Shown: positions 1 to 8,715, counted from the stretch's first letter. The stretch: 64,000 nt of DNA from MPNP01 sp963668325 (GCA_963668325.1 OY764222.1:2914001-2978000), one strand, 5' to 3'. Numbers and translations: made by a program. Notes: generated from the letters alone by a model not told the origin.

Positions 1-1
1 G

Positions 2-454
2 CGGGCTTGGCACCCGGACTTTGATGGCGATATTGATGCCATAGCCACCAGCATGGGGGATGGTCCAAAGATCGTCTGGTTGGGGAGTTGCAAACGTAGT
101 GAGAGAAGCCATTCGCCTGACAATGCCAGAAATGAGCAGGATAGATTCATGGAATGCCTGCTTGCTAGTGCTGGCCGGGAGAAGGAGGAAAGTGCGGAGC
201 TATTGAAGAATGCCGAACTGAAAAGACTCCTTTTCTCCCCGACTTTCAGTCCTGAGTTCCATGAGGCATTTGGGCAAGAGGGTTTTACTACGGTTGATAT
301 TCCTGCTATGGCAAGAAGTTTCAACCTTGAGCACGCACCTCATCGGGAAGCACATCAAATTAAGAGTGATCATGAGGCTAGGCCTCCTGTTCCTGATAAA
401 GACGTTGTTCTGAAAAAACAGAAGAATTCCGCGCCACCCCGTACCGGGATATGA
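2..454 (+). CDS. 3' end of an ATPase gene with a DUF234-like C-terminal domain (partial)
   Basis: The reading frame is open from the first base of the window, so the 5' part of the gene is missing. About 150 residues remain. The pattern D-x-D-x-D followed by a beta strand and GSCK (residues roughly 6-33 of the visible part) resembles the PD-(D/E)xK-like DUF234 domain found at the C-terminus of archaeal-type (PF01637) P-loop ATPases. The following FSPTFSPEF segment and helix also fit that tail. These ATPases are poorly characterised and often sit in accessory regions. The last 40 residues are charged and low in complexity. I see only the C-terminal domain, so the ATPase part is inferred from family knowledge. 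The gene lies next to a transposition module and reads toward it. Confidence 0.5.
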   Translation, partial: RAWHPDFDGDIDAIATSMGDGPKIVWLGSCKRSERSHSPDNARNEQDRFMECLLASAGREKEESAELLKNAELKRLLFSPTFSPEFHEAFGQEGFTTVDIPAMARSFNLEHAPHREAHQIKSDHEARPPVPDKDVVLKKQKNSAPPRTGI

Positions 455-782
455 AGTCAGCAGGAAATGTATGCCCTTAGAGGCATTCCTGGAAAAATGG
501 TTTCTTAAGAGGTGTTGTTTTTTAATTTAAATCAACTTGAATTTCTCAAATTATTTCGGGCGAAGTGAGACAAATCTTTTCAAGAAGCTCCAATAATTTT
601 AATAAAATCAATTTCCCCACCATTTCTTTTCCAAGCAGTTAAATTCCCCACCTGGCAAATTTACCCCGCAAAGGCCTAAGCCGGTAACTGTTTGCAAGCA
701 CCGCAGGTCGATCAAATTGCTTGGTGCACCGTAATCCCGTTGGTCTCGATTATTGGTGGGAGTAGTTTGTTCAAATGATCAT
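455..782. other. Intergenic region, left flank of the transposition module
   Basis: The region is AT-rich and has no convincing gene. The only structure seen is a pair of C-rich direct repeats at 610-621 and 641-652, listed separately as possible transposon-end motifs. Confidence 0.5.
610..652. repeat. Pair of direct repeats, probable left end of the transposon
   Basis: The motif AA(T/A)TTCCCCACC occurs at 610-621 and again at 641-652, 31 bp apart. Spaced repeated transposase-binding motifs are usual at the ends of Mu/Tn7-like elements. Weakly related motifs in the opposite orientation, CCTGGGAAAAGG (4666-4677) and ACTGGGGAAAG (4703-4713), lie beyond the other side of the module. The exact terminus and target-site duplication could not be fixed by eye. 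Confidence 0.35.
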
Positions 783-1721
783 TCAGTTGTCTTGCTGCAC
801 CTGCAGACAAGCATTCCAGTCCTTGCCCCCTTGGGGTCTTAGGCGCTGTATTTCGGGATGTGCCTGTAGCAGAAGAACCGCGGCCTGATCACCGGCCATA
901 TCGGCATCATAGCCACACCAGATGGTTTCCGATGGGACCAGATCAATAATCCAGGGGGGCAGCGTTGTGGCCACACCGGCAGTGGAGATGATATATTGGA
1001 AATGGGAACACTCCTTGCACATAGCCGCCGACAGAGTATAAGCCGACAGGGCATCAATCGCACTTTCGACCAACAGGGTTGGTCCCGCTTCCTGACGCGC
1101 CAGCCAGAACCCACCTTGCGCTTTTCTGGACCCCCGGCGCATTCCCTTGAAGGGTCGCCCTGGCATGGTTCCGTGCAACTCGGCCCCAACCGGTAAAGCC
1201 TTGGCATCACGGGTGATAAAAACAGCATTGCCCCTCTGGTCAGCCCCAACAAGATGCTTCCGGTGACACCAGGCAACAAGCGCGGGTGCAATCTGGCGGT
1301 CCCCGACAAGATAAGTCCACACCCGGGGCCAGTACCTTGGGACCAGTTGCAAATCCGGTGCGAGGGTGTTGCTTGCTGCCAACGGGGCGTGCCGACCACC
1401 TGGTTTGGCTGTTTGGGAACAGGGAACCACCGAAGATTGATAAGCCTGGCAAGACAATTGTTTCAGCCAGGCCAGGGCTTCACCAAAACCGCACCCCCTG
1501 GCATGGATGACAAGATCAATCGCACCGCCACCACCGGTGCCATTGAGGTGATCATAAAATTGGCTACCGGTAATGCTGAGCACTGAGCCGGAACGACGCC
1601 AGCGGTTTTGATCACTTGGATCACGCTGATAACCGCAGGCTTCGGCCACCCGACCAAGGGATATGTCCCTGAGCCGGGTGATCTGTTGGCACGACCATGG
1701 TCTTATTGGTCCAGGTCTCAT
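783..1721 (-). CDS. Toprim-domain protein carried by the transposition module
   Basis: This 312-residue protein begins with a DUF3991-like region (residues about 25-90). It has the GGGGAIDLV core that joins a primase-like zinc-less domain to Toprim in many mobile-element proteins. The C-terminal half has Toprim signatures: VESAIDAL with the catalytic-type Glu, and GYDADMAGD with a D-x-D motif. Toprim domains act on nucleic acids in primases and topoisomerases, and the function here is unknown. The start codon overlaps the ATPase stop as ATGA, so translation is probably coupled. It is the last gene of the minus-strand cluster DUF6431-like, transposase, ATPase, Toprim. GC content is higher than in the housekeeping genes, in line with horizontal transfer. 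It may be cargo or an accessory transposition factor. Confidence 0.6.
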   Translation of the reverse strand: MRPGPIRPWSCQQITRLRDISLGRVAEACGYQRDPSDQNRWRRSGSVLSITGSQFYDHLNGTGGGGAIDLVIHARGCGFGEALAWLKQLSCQAYQSSVVPCSQTAKPGGRHAPLAASNTLAPDLQLVPRYWPRVWTYLVGDRQIAPALVAWCHRKHLVGADQRGNAVFITRDAKALPVGAELHGTMPGRPFKGMRRGSRKAQGGFWLARQEAGPTLLVESAIDALSAYTLSAAMCKECSHFQYIISTAGVATTLPPWIIDLVPSETIWCGYDADMAGDQAAVLLLQAHPEIQRLRPQGGKDWNACLQVQQDN

Positions 1722-2521
1722 TGGTCCAGTTCACCAAGAGCCTCTTCCACATGAACGGCCGTTACCAGACGGGATTTATTCAGGGCCGCCGCAACCAGGG
1801 CAAAATGAGTCAGCCGGTCCAGCATACGTGGAACACCCTTACTGGCCAAGGCCAGGGCGGCAATCGCCGCCGGTTCAAACAGATCACTCTCGTAACCGGC
1901 AAGGCGCAACCGATGGCTGAGATAACCACCAACTTCCTCTTCACTCAGACCGCCTAGGCTGCACCGAATGACAATCCGTTGGGATAATGACGCATGGGTC
2001 GCCATCTGTTGCAGACGTCGCCGCAATTCACTGAGCCCAACGAGCAGCAGACATAACCGTTTCTCGGAATCCATCTCGTAATTGGTCAACAGACGCAACT
2101 CCTCCAGAATGGTATTATGCAAATGATGAGCTTCGTCAAAAATCAGCACCGGATATTGCCGGGCGGCAACAACCAGCCGGGATACCTCCTCCTGGATGGC
2201 CTTGAAGGCCGCGGCCCGGCTGGTAAAACGGTCCAGGCCAAAGGCGTTGGCAATGGTATTGTAACTGTCGAGAACCGAACCTGTGGAGAGGGTTACATAA
2301 CAGACCCGATATTGGTTGGGATGCAACTGGCTCACGACCTGGCGGCAGAGCGTGGTCTTGCCAGTGCCGGCCTCCGCCGTCAACAGACCAATACCTCGCA
2401 GTTCCAGGAGATGCTGTAGACGATGACGGGTTTCCGAGGCCGCGGTATAATCGAATAATTCATCCGCCTTGGGGGCCACATCAAATGGATAGTGCTTGAG
2501 GCCAAAATGTACTTTATACAT
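1718..2521 (-). CDS. ExeA/TniB-like AAA ATPase, transposition helper
   Basis: The protein has 267 residues and a P-loop near residues 49-57 (AEAGTGKTT). A Walker B strand ends in FDEAH at residues 128-132. Sensor and arginine-finger regions follow, and the ending matches ExeA/TniB-type ATPases. It opens with the typical FGLKHYPFDVAP signature of the ExeA family. In Tn5053/Tn7-like systems such ATPases bind target DNA and activate the DDE transposase. The gene starts one base inside the transposase stop (TAATG) and ends in an ATGA overlap with the Toprim gene, so all three are one transcription unit. The assignment as transposition helper rests on the adjacent transposase and could not be separated from a general AAA role by sequence alone. 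Confidence 0.75.
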   Translation of the reverse strand: MYKVHFGLKHYPFDVAPKADELFDYTAASETRHRLQHLLELRGIGLLTAEAGTGKTTLCRQVVSQLHPNQYRVCYVTLSTGSVLDSYNTIANAFGLDRFTSRAAAFKAIQEEVSRLVVAARQYPVLIFDEAHHLHNTILEELRLLTNYEMDSEKRLCLLLVGLSELRRRLQQMATHASLSQRIVIRCSLGGLSEEEVGGYLSHRLRLAGYESDLFEPAAIAALALASKGVPRMLDRLTHFALVAAALNKSRLVTAVHVEEALGELDQ

Positions 2522-3813
2522 TACTTCTCCTCCTTCTCATCATCGCTGGGGCCAAACCGCAAGGGCGGTCGACCACGTGGAATGGTGGTATTGGCAAAGA
2601 GGTCCAAAAGAGTGGCCTCGCCAACGGGTTTGTTATCATGATAAACCAACAGCGGCCGTCCCGGTGGGGCCGACGGGTCATAACGCAAGGTAACCGTTTG
2701 GCCTACCAATTCCGGTGCCACCTCATACTGACGATTGTCAAGCGACACGGTGTGGGCTTGGTTGACCTTGCGGCTGACCTCGTGCAGGAACATAAGATCA
2801 AGGTCAAGGTGTGGTTCAGGATAGCGAACATGCTCAGCCTTGGCGACCCAACAATCCATCGGAGTGGCATTGTCAAGACCACGATGCGGTGTCATGTGAT
2901 AGTCGCTATCAATCCAGCAACGGGTCCGTTCATTGAGGGTTGCAAGGTTGGGAATGGCATCGTCGGCAAGCGGTGCCAGCAGCTGATCTCTGACCCGCCG
3001 AAAATATCTTTCAATTTTGCCTTTTCCTTGTGGAGCGTACGGCCTTGCATGTAGTAACGCGATGTTCAGACGGGCGCAGACAATGGACAAATGTTTCGAT
3101 CGGAAGTTGGCTCCATTGTCGGTATAAAGTCGAGTTGGCACCCCTCGACGGGTAATGGCCTCGCGCAGGACATAAAGAAAGGCCCAGGCCTTTTCGGAGA
3201 AGGCAAAATGGGCATAGGGTATGATCCTGGTCGCATCATCAAGGATGGCCAGCAAATAGGTCCGGCGAAGACGCCCCTTGGCATCAGGAATTTTGGGACC
3301 ATACATGACATCGGCTTGCCAGAGTTCACCGGGATAGCGGTATTGAAACCGACGCAGATCCTGTCCCCGGAAAGGATCCTCCTTGACCATCAGCCCCTCA
3401 CGGGTAAACAGACGATGCACCGTTGAGGGCGAGACCGGAACATCCGGGGGAATCTCACCAGTTTGGCGGCCTTCGGCAATTACCTGACGAACACTCAAGA
3501 CGGGAGTGTTGTGTTTGATGGCCAGGAGTGTCTCACTGACTTCCGCCGGCATCCGACGTGGTTGGGCCCGTTCACTGCGCTTTTTGGGCAGCAGCCCCTC
3601 ATAACCCTTGTGTTCATAATTGCGGACCCAATCCACAAGTGTTCCTGAAGCCACACGGGTTCGGCTACTACCGGGAATGGTGTGAGCTTTGGCCGCCAGG
3701 TTGGCAATGATGACATTCCTTTCCGGACCGGCTGGCCAGGCAATGATCTGGGCCACCAGGCCATAGCGAAAGAGAGCGACATCCTCGCGGTGCCGGTTTG
3801 GTGATGTTGTCAT
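2521..3813 (-). CDS. Mu/TniA/IS481-type DDE transposase
   Basis: This 430-residue integrase-type transposase has two N-terminal helix-turn-helix regions (residues about 10-150) and an rve core. The catalytic triad is D168 (WQAD), D232 (YTDNG) and E268 (KGKIE), with the 35-residue D-to-E spacing of this superfamily. A C-terminal beta-barrel region with PxxxVGQTVTLRYDP is of the Mu-transposase C type. The frame is open further upstream, but I chose ATG 3813 because AGGAGG lies 8 bases before it and residues upstream are not conserved in character. The gene looks intact. It is followed by the ATPase gene with a one-base overlap. It cuts and joins the ends of the element that carries this cluster. 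Confidence 0.85.
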   Translation of the reverse strand: MTTSPNRHREDVALFRYGLVAQIIAWPAGPERNVIIANLAAKAHTIPGSSRTRVASGTLVDWVRNYEHKGYEGLLPKKRSERAQPRRMPAEVSETLLAIKHNTPVLSVRQVIAEGRQTGEIPPDVPVSPSTVHRLFTREGLMVKEDPFRGQDLRRFQYRYPGELWQADVMYGPKIPDAKGRLRRTYLLAILDDATRIIPYAHFAFSEKAWAFLYVLREAITRRGVPTRLYTDNGANFRSKHLSIVCARLNIALLHARPYAPQGKGKIERYFRRVRDQLLAPLADDAIPNLATLNERTRCWIDSDYHMTPHRGLDNATPMDCWVAKAEHVRYPEPHLDLDLMFLHEVSRKVNQAHTVSLDNRQYEVAPELVGQTVTLRYDPSAPPGRPLLVYHDNKPVGEATLLDLFANTTIPRGRPPLRFGPSDDEKEEK

Positions 3814-3880
3814 AAGTAAAAACCTCCTTTTTGACTTGTTTTTTAAAATATCGGAGGAAAATGGGGCCCGATTCGGCAAA

Positions 3881-4489
3881 TCAGCAGGGGCCACCTTGTG
3901 TTGGGGGCCCAGTTTGCGACTCAATAGGGTGGCTGCAGGATCTAAATCCAACCGGTCGGGGGACATATTCGAGGTGATTGTTATACTGCTTGCGCAAAGT
4001 CACCAGCAGCGTGGTGGTCGTCCCCTTCTTGGCCCGGAAGGTTCCAACCGTCAGCGGCGCTTCGGCATAAAGCTCGGCGAACAAACCTCGGGCAAGATGC
4101 AGAGCCAGGGAGGCCCAAAGAATACGTCTTTTGAGCCACCGGCGCTGGGCTCGCCAAGTCCCATGATGGTTGGGACGTAGACGGTTATGGGCCGCGGTCA
4201 GGTTTGGACACTCTTCAGCAGCTAGAGCAACCTCTTCAATTGCCTGGAGGGTGCCGGGTTTGCTTGCTGCCATAAACTCTGGCAACAGGCTGAACGTCAT
4301 CTGACAGGTGCGACAGTAATAGCGCGTAATGTTTATATTAGAGGGTGTTTTGCGAGGGTAACTCCCATGGCGGTGGAACTGACAGGTACTTTTTTGTGTG
4401 TTGGGACAGCACTCAAGTCTTGCTTCCTGCCATGCTTGCTTATAAATATAGTCGTCGACCGAAAGTGTGGTTTGATGAATGAGTTGCAC
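3881..4489 (-). CDS. Zinc-ribbon, DUF6431-like protein linked to the transposase
   Basis: The N-terminal third has a cysteine/histidine cluster (CC-x9-C-x5-HG, then RYYCRTC) followed by TFSLLP, which is characteristic of DUF6431-like zinc-finger proteins often encoded next to IS481/Mu-type transposases. The rest is helical and basic, as in a DNA-binding protein. The frame is open to a TTG at 4555, but that codon sits in the loop of a hairpin. I prefer GTG 4489, which has AAAGGA 8 bases upstream, giving 202 residues. It is the first gene of the minus-strand module, 67 bases before the transposase start. Its role in transposition is unknown. DNA end recognition is a guess. Confidence 0.55.
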   Translation of the reverse strand: MQLIHQTTLSVDDYIYKQAWQEARLECCPNTQKSTCQFHRHGSYPRKTPSNINITRYYCRTCQMTFSLLPEFMAASKPGTLQAIEEVALAAEECPNLTAAHNRLRPNHHGTWRAQRRWLKRRILWASLALHLARGLFAELYAEAPLTVGTFRAKKGTTTTLLVTLRKQYNNHLEYVPRPVGFRSCSHPIESQTGPPTQGGPC

Positions 4490-4537
4490 TGGTGGGTCCT
4501 TTATTGTGGTTTGTGTGGTAACGTTCACAATAATGCC

Positions 4538-4576
4538 GGAGTATTCGGGGGGCAACCCCCGAATACTCCTTTTTTA
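4538..4576 (+). terminator. Perfect 14-bp hairpin followed by T7
   Basis: Bases 4538-4551 pair perfectly with 4556-4569 around a 4-base loop, followed by seven T on the plus strand. This has the form of a strong rho-independent terminator for plus-strand transcription. No plus-strand gene lies upstream. It sits just ahead of the first minus-strand gene of the transposition module, so it could stop transcription leaving the element. Confidence 0.6.
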
Positions 4577-5399
4577 TGCTGTAATGATCTTGGGAGTATG
4601 GTTTTAGTTTGGCCCTGGGAGGGTCAGACAAACTTGCATGCTACGGTAATGACCGTTCGGAGTTTCCTGGGAAAAGGAAACTCTACTTGAAAAAATTTAG
4701 CTACTGGGGAAAGAAAAAAGTAACCTGTTCAAATTAATTCAGTTTCCCAGTAATTCGGTACTGAAATAATATGGGAAAAATACCCCGTTACGATTTGAAA
4801 TAAAGTGGTAACCAACAAGAGGTTATGTTTTTTAATTTTTGTAACTACTCAGATAGTCTAAATAGTGTCCGCTTAAATATTCAAAGGCCTTCCTTGGTCT
4901 CGTGGCTTTCTAACTTCAGGGAGCCCGTACAATCTTTTATCAGGCTTTTGATATAAGAGAGGCCAAGCATTTTGTTTGGTATACATTAAACATTAAAGGC
5001 AGCAATGATTGGCAAAGAGTAATTGTAACTGATCTAAGGATGGATTATGGCCATGACCTCAATAACCTCGTTGTAGTGGTAGGCCAGGAATATGAGAGAT
5101 TTGATTTAACCCCTGCAGAGGACCATTGCCAAAATCTACCAAGGCAAGGTGGATACAGGATAAATTGTTATGGATTCTCAGTGGATTGCCGGAGAAGTCG
5201 CTCAAGCCCTGACCAATGGTAGTTTAAAAGCCAACCTTCAACACTGAATCTGATTGGTACCAGGTTCCCAAAACCTACATGCAATTCTTGATTTTTAATC
5301 TATCTTCAGATTTTTAAAAAATGATTTTGAAATTAGGAACACAAAATATTCTGTTTTAACCCGGTGGAATTCCCTGAAGTTTTAAGAATGAATATCTGA
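4577..5399. other. Intergenic region without a recognisable gene
   Basis: This AT-rich stretch lies between the transposition module and the HD-domain gene. The part up to about 4715 may include the right end of the element. The short open frame at 5040-5222 shows no family features and was not accepted. I see no RNA gene. Confidence 0.5.
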
Positions 5400-6704
5400 A
5401 TGATTAAGTATCTTCATGAAATTCGTGACCCCATTCACGTTTTTGTAAAACTGACAGAGGATGAACGAAAACTAGTAAACTCCCGTCCGTTTCAAAGATT
5501 GCGTCATATCCACCAACTGGCGCTTACCTATCTCGTTTATCCAGGTGCGTCCCACAAACGGTTCGAACACTCCCTCGGAGTGATGGAACTAGCCAGTCGA
5601 GTGTTTGATATAGTTACCCATTCAGACAATGTTTCGAAAGAAGTTAGGGGTCAGTTGAGGCCAATAGGGGAGAATAAACTGGATTACTGGCGAAATGTTC
5701 TTCGAGTTGCATCCTTGCTGCATGATGTTGGTCATCTGCCCTTCTCCCATGCAGCTGAAAAGGATTTACTACCATCCGGCTGGGATCATGAAAGAATAAC
5801 CCGGGACATTATCCAAAGTGATGAAATGAAGGCAATTTTCAAGGATATGATTATTCCACTTCAGACAGAAGATATTGTCAAACTTGCCGTTGGCCCAAAT
5901 AAGGCCACTGATCTTACTTTTGATCCTTGGGAGGCAATTCTTTCAGAGATCATCACGGGAGATGCCTTTGGGGTAGACCGGATGGACTACCTTCTGCGAG
6001 ATTCGCATCACATCGGCGTAGCTTATGGGCGTTTTGACCATTATCGACTGATTGATAGCCTTAGGATACTTTATGACCCTGAGACTGATTTACCAAAGCT
6101 GGGGATTGAGGAAGGTGGACTTCATTCGGCTGAAGCGTTATTGCTCGCCCGCTATTTTATGTATACCCAGGTGTATTTTCATTCAATTCGACGAATATAC
6201 GACATTCACCTCCAGGATTTTCTTGTAGCTTTGCGTGAAGGAGAACTGTTTCCCACAAAGGCAAATGAACATCTCAAGTTGACCGACAACGAAGTTACAT
6301 CTGCCCTTTTGTCTGCTTCCCTGAATGACAGTGAATCTGGTCACTTGCATGCCGACCGCATTGTCAATCGGAAACATTTTAAATTGTTGTATGACCGGAA
6401 TCCTACAGATATTAAAATTAATCCAAAGGCAGGTGGGGCAGTTTACAAGGCCTTGTCAGATAAGTTTGGCGCCGACAAGTTCAGGCATGATTACTACCAA
6501 CAAAGAGATGGTGGTCCAGATTTCCCTGTCCAATTAAGAACCGGGTTGATTGAATCATCTCTTGATAAATCTGAGGTATTGAATTCCATTCCAGTTGTTT
6601 CTGTTGATTTCGTGTTTTGTGAAAGGGAAGTTTACGAACAGGCAAAGAATTGGTTGGACAACAATCATGAAATAATTATAAAACAGGACAAGGAGGAGAA
6701 ATGA
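5400..6704 (+). CDS. HD-domain dNTP triphosphohydrolase (SAMHD1/YwfO-like)
   Basis: The 434-residue protein starts with the family signature IRDPIHVFVKLT and then RPFQRLRHIHQL. The metal-binding set is visible: H57 in RFEHSLG, H108-D109 in LLHDVGH, and the conserved VDRMDYLLRDSHH around residues 192-204. Such enzymes cleave dNTPs to nucleoside and triphosphate. Relatives include human SAMHD1, bacterial dGTPases and Bacillus YwfO. Length is normal for the subfamily. It is followed after 3 bases by a YwgA-like gene, and the same pairing (ywfO-ywgA) occurs in Bacillus to my knowledge. dNTP depletion by this family can restrict phages, so a defence role is possible but inferred. The ribosome site before ATG 5400 is weak. 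Confidence 0.8.
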   Translation: MIKYLHEIRDPIHVFVKLTEDERKLVNSRPFQRLRHIHQLALTYLVYPGASHKRFEHSLGVMELASRVFDIVTHSDNVSKEVRGQLRPIGENKLDYWRNVLRVASLLHDVGHLPFSHAAEKDLLPSGWDHERITRDIIQSDEMKAIFKDMIIPLQTEDIVKLAVGPNKATDLTFDPWEAILSEIITGDAFGVDRMDYLLRDSHHIGVAYGRFDHYRLIDSLRILYDPETDLPKLGIEEGGLHSAEALLLARYFMYTQVYFHSIRRIYDIHLQDFLVALREGELFPTKANEHLKLTDNEVTSALLSASLNDSESGHLHADRIVNRKHFKLLYDRNPTDIKINPKAGGAVYKALSDKFGADKFRHDYYQQRDGGPDFPVQLRTGLIESSLDKSEVLNSIPVVSVDFVFCEREVYEQAKNWLDNNHEIIIKQDKEEK

Positions 6705-6707
6705 AAA

Positions 6708-7265
6708 ATGGAGCTTATGAAACAAACGGCACTTTTATTGAATTTGATTGACAGACTTTCGGAAAACGAAGGAAATACCAGCGAAGTACATTTACAAAAG
6801 CATGTCTATTTTCTGCAGGAATTGGTGGAAGTTCCATTGAACTTTGAGTTTATCATGTACAAGAACAGTCCATACTCTTTTGATCTCAGGGATAATTTAA
6901 CTTCCTTACGAGCTGACTGGTTACTGACCTTTGAAATAAATAGATTTCATAGGCCCTGTTTTGTCACGACCGAATTGGGAAAGAGTTTTCAAACGAGATT
7001 TCCAATAACCCTGAAGAAATACCAGAGGGCAATTGACTTTATTGTTGATTATCTAGGTTCCAAGCAAATCCAGGTATTGGGGCAATGGGCAACGACCCTA
7101 TTCATTGAAAGATTTAAAGATAAATTCTCGGACTCATCGGATAATATGAGCCTTGAACTGGATAAACTTAAGCAGGCAATCTGGGTTCAGCCGGATGAAA
7201 TGGTTATAGAACAATTTACCGATATCAGCAGCAAATGGTCAGGAGAAACTCCCAGTTTTGCGTGA
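6708..7265 (+). CDS. YwgA/SocA-like (Panacea-type) protein
   Basis: This 185-residue protein has the N-terminal signature LLNLIDRLSENEG followed by LQKHVYFLQE, as in YwgA and in the SocA/Panacea antitoxin superfamily. A FEFIMYKNSPYSFD strand-turn segment typical of those folds follows. I chose ATG 6708, with AGGAGG 11 bases upstream inside the end of the preceding gene. A start at ATG 6717 is also possible. The two genes are clearly one operon. Panacea domains neutralise diverse toxins, and YwgA itself has no settled function. Taken with the HD enzyme, it may regulate or restrain the dNTPase. That link is an inference from operon structure only. Confidence 0.6.
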   Translation: MELMKQTALLLNLIDRLSENEGNTSEVHLQKHVYFLQELVEVPLNFEFIMYKNSPYSFDLRDNLTSLRADWLLTFEINRFHRPCFVTTELGKSFQTRFPITLKKYQRAIDFIVDYLGSKQIQVLGQWATTLFIERFKDKFSDSSDNMSLELDKLKQAIWVQPDEMVIEQFTDISSKWSGETPSFA

Positions 7266-7968
7266 TAATAAACAAATGAAACCTGTGGGACTAACAGGAT
7301 TTTCTGATCCTTGATTTCTTTCCTCATTTCCTCAGGACGCTCTGGGCATACAATCTGGCGGAACAGGTTATTTGACCGTTGGAATTCAAGCAGAAAATCT
7401 CCGTGATTATGTAAATCTTTACATATTCCTCAGGAGTTTTCGAACAAAAGACAGCGCGAAGAACTTTGTAATTCTATGAAGTTTGATCGAGACTACCCGC
7501 AAACAGGGGTGGAACGCACTTGACACCCTTGGAACAGAGGCGGCTGAACTGATAACACAGCTTACATCCGTGAAACCAGTTCCCGACACTTAAAAACGAA
7601 CGCTCCAAATATCCTTGTTCAGCAGATGAGACTTTACTAATCTTCCACGGATAATACCTGAGTAGTTACTAATTTTTTTTGATCTGGATTTCTCACATTG
7701 TTATGACAGAAGTGAGAAAAAATTCTCCAAGAGACTTTGATTCTATTAACAAATTCGCTTTCCCAGCTGGTGATAAATACTCACAATTTACCTTGGCTTT
7801 AAAAATTAATCCGTATAGGTTTCCAAATTTAATGGAACTATGTTCGGTGGTACAAAATACCGAAATACAAATAAGAGCATTTTCCTAATGCAAACAAATT
7901 GAAAAACTGGTTCGGTTATATAATTTCGACCAAGAAGGCTGCTTACTTCGAGGTTCTGCCCTCTGATG
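7266..7968. other. Intergenic region with transposon debris
   Basis: There is no intact gene. An IS66-type transposase remnant lies within it at 7381-7592. The rest is AT-rich, and short open frames on either strand show no family features. Confidence 0.5.
7381..7592 (+). pseudogene. C-terminal remnant of an IS66-family transposase
   Basis: In one frame the region reads like the end of an IS66 transposase. A damaged IQAENLRD (compare NQAERDLR) is followed by FRTKDSAKNF, an in-frame stop at 7477, and then SLIETTRKQGWNALDTL. The order and spacing of these blocks match the family's C-terminus. No start, no catalytic core and no terminal repeats remain. The identification is by eye. Confidence 0.5.
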
Positions 7969-8715
7969 TTAGAGGCAGTTAATTGATTCAATGGTATCTA
8001 TAATTATTTTCTGGCAATCTGAATCACTAAACCTGTGATCAGCACCTTCAACAAGTTTCATGGCTATATCGTTGGAACTGACATGTTGAAGTATTCTCCG
8101 GGAAACCGAAGGTGAGACATCGGTATCATTGAGGCCATGTAGCAACCTGATGGGGCAATGATAATTAACTTCTCTATCAAACAATCGAAACTGTTTGCCA
8201 TCCTCAATTAGTTTTGCTGAAATATTATACGATCCATCTTCATAGTCAGAGGGCATTTCGACAAAACCCTTGCGTGACAAATCTTCCTTTTCTGCCTGGG
8301 TTAATCCTTCGAAAATTTCATCAGTAAATTGGACAGCACTAGCGATCCCAACAAACCCATGGACCTTATCCGGATTTCTGTGTGCATAATTCAAACCAAT
8401 CCAACCTCCCAGGGAAGAGCCTACAAGAATTTGTGGTTGCAAATTCAATTTCTGAAAAAGGATATCCACACTGGAATACCAATCCTTGATTGTTGTTTCC
8501 TCATATTTACCCGATGATTTGCCATGGCCAAAGTAATCAAACCGCAGGTAAGATTTTCCCATTTTTTCACAATAATCTTGTAAGGCCATTGCCTTCGTTC
8601 CTGCCATGTCAGATTTCAACCCTGGAAGAAAGACTATTCCAGGCTCACTGCCTGCAAGTTTTTCGTAGGCCAAAAAGGACTGTGGTTGTCCTGAAACTTC
8701 TATAAATCTTGTCAT
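7969..8715 (-). CDS. Alpha/beta hydrolase, ABHD10-like esterase
   Basis: This 248-residue single-domain alpha/beta hydrolase has an oxyanion region near FLPGLKSDM (residues 29-37). The nucleophile elbow is GSSLGG with S101, the acid is D199 (or D197) in LLHGLNDTDVSP, and H227 lies in GADHRFSD. The order and spacing fit the ABHD10-like group, which are small serine esterases or thioesterases related to mycophenolic-acid acyl-glucuronide esterase. No signal peptide is present, so it should be cytoplasmic. It is a lone minus-strand gene divergent from thrS, with 160 bases between them for both promoters. The physiological substrate cannot be told from sequence. Confidence 0.75.
   Translation of the reverse strand: MTRFIEVSGQPQSFLAYEKLAGSEPGIVFLPGLKSDMAGTKAMALQDYCEKMGKSYLRFDYFGHGKSSGKYEETTIKDWYSSVDILFQKLNLQPQILVGSSLGGWIGLNYAHRNPDKVHGFVGIASAVQFTDEIFEGLTQAEKEDLSRKGFVEMPSDYEDGSYNISAKLIEDGKQFRLFDREVNYHCPIRLLHGLNDTDVSPSVSRRILQHVSSNDIAMKLVEGADHRFSDSDCQKIIIDTIESINCL

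Noticed and set aside
839..1586. Several overlapping frames within the Toprim gene
   Set aside because: Shadows of the GC-rich Toprim coding sequence. Only the minus-strand frame with Toprim motifs is linked to the ATPase by an overlap.
5040..5222. Small open frame of 60 residues before the HD gene
   Set aside because: No ribosome site, no family pattern, and composition of non-coding DNA.
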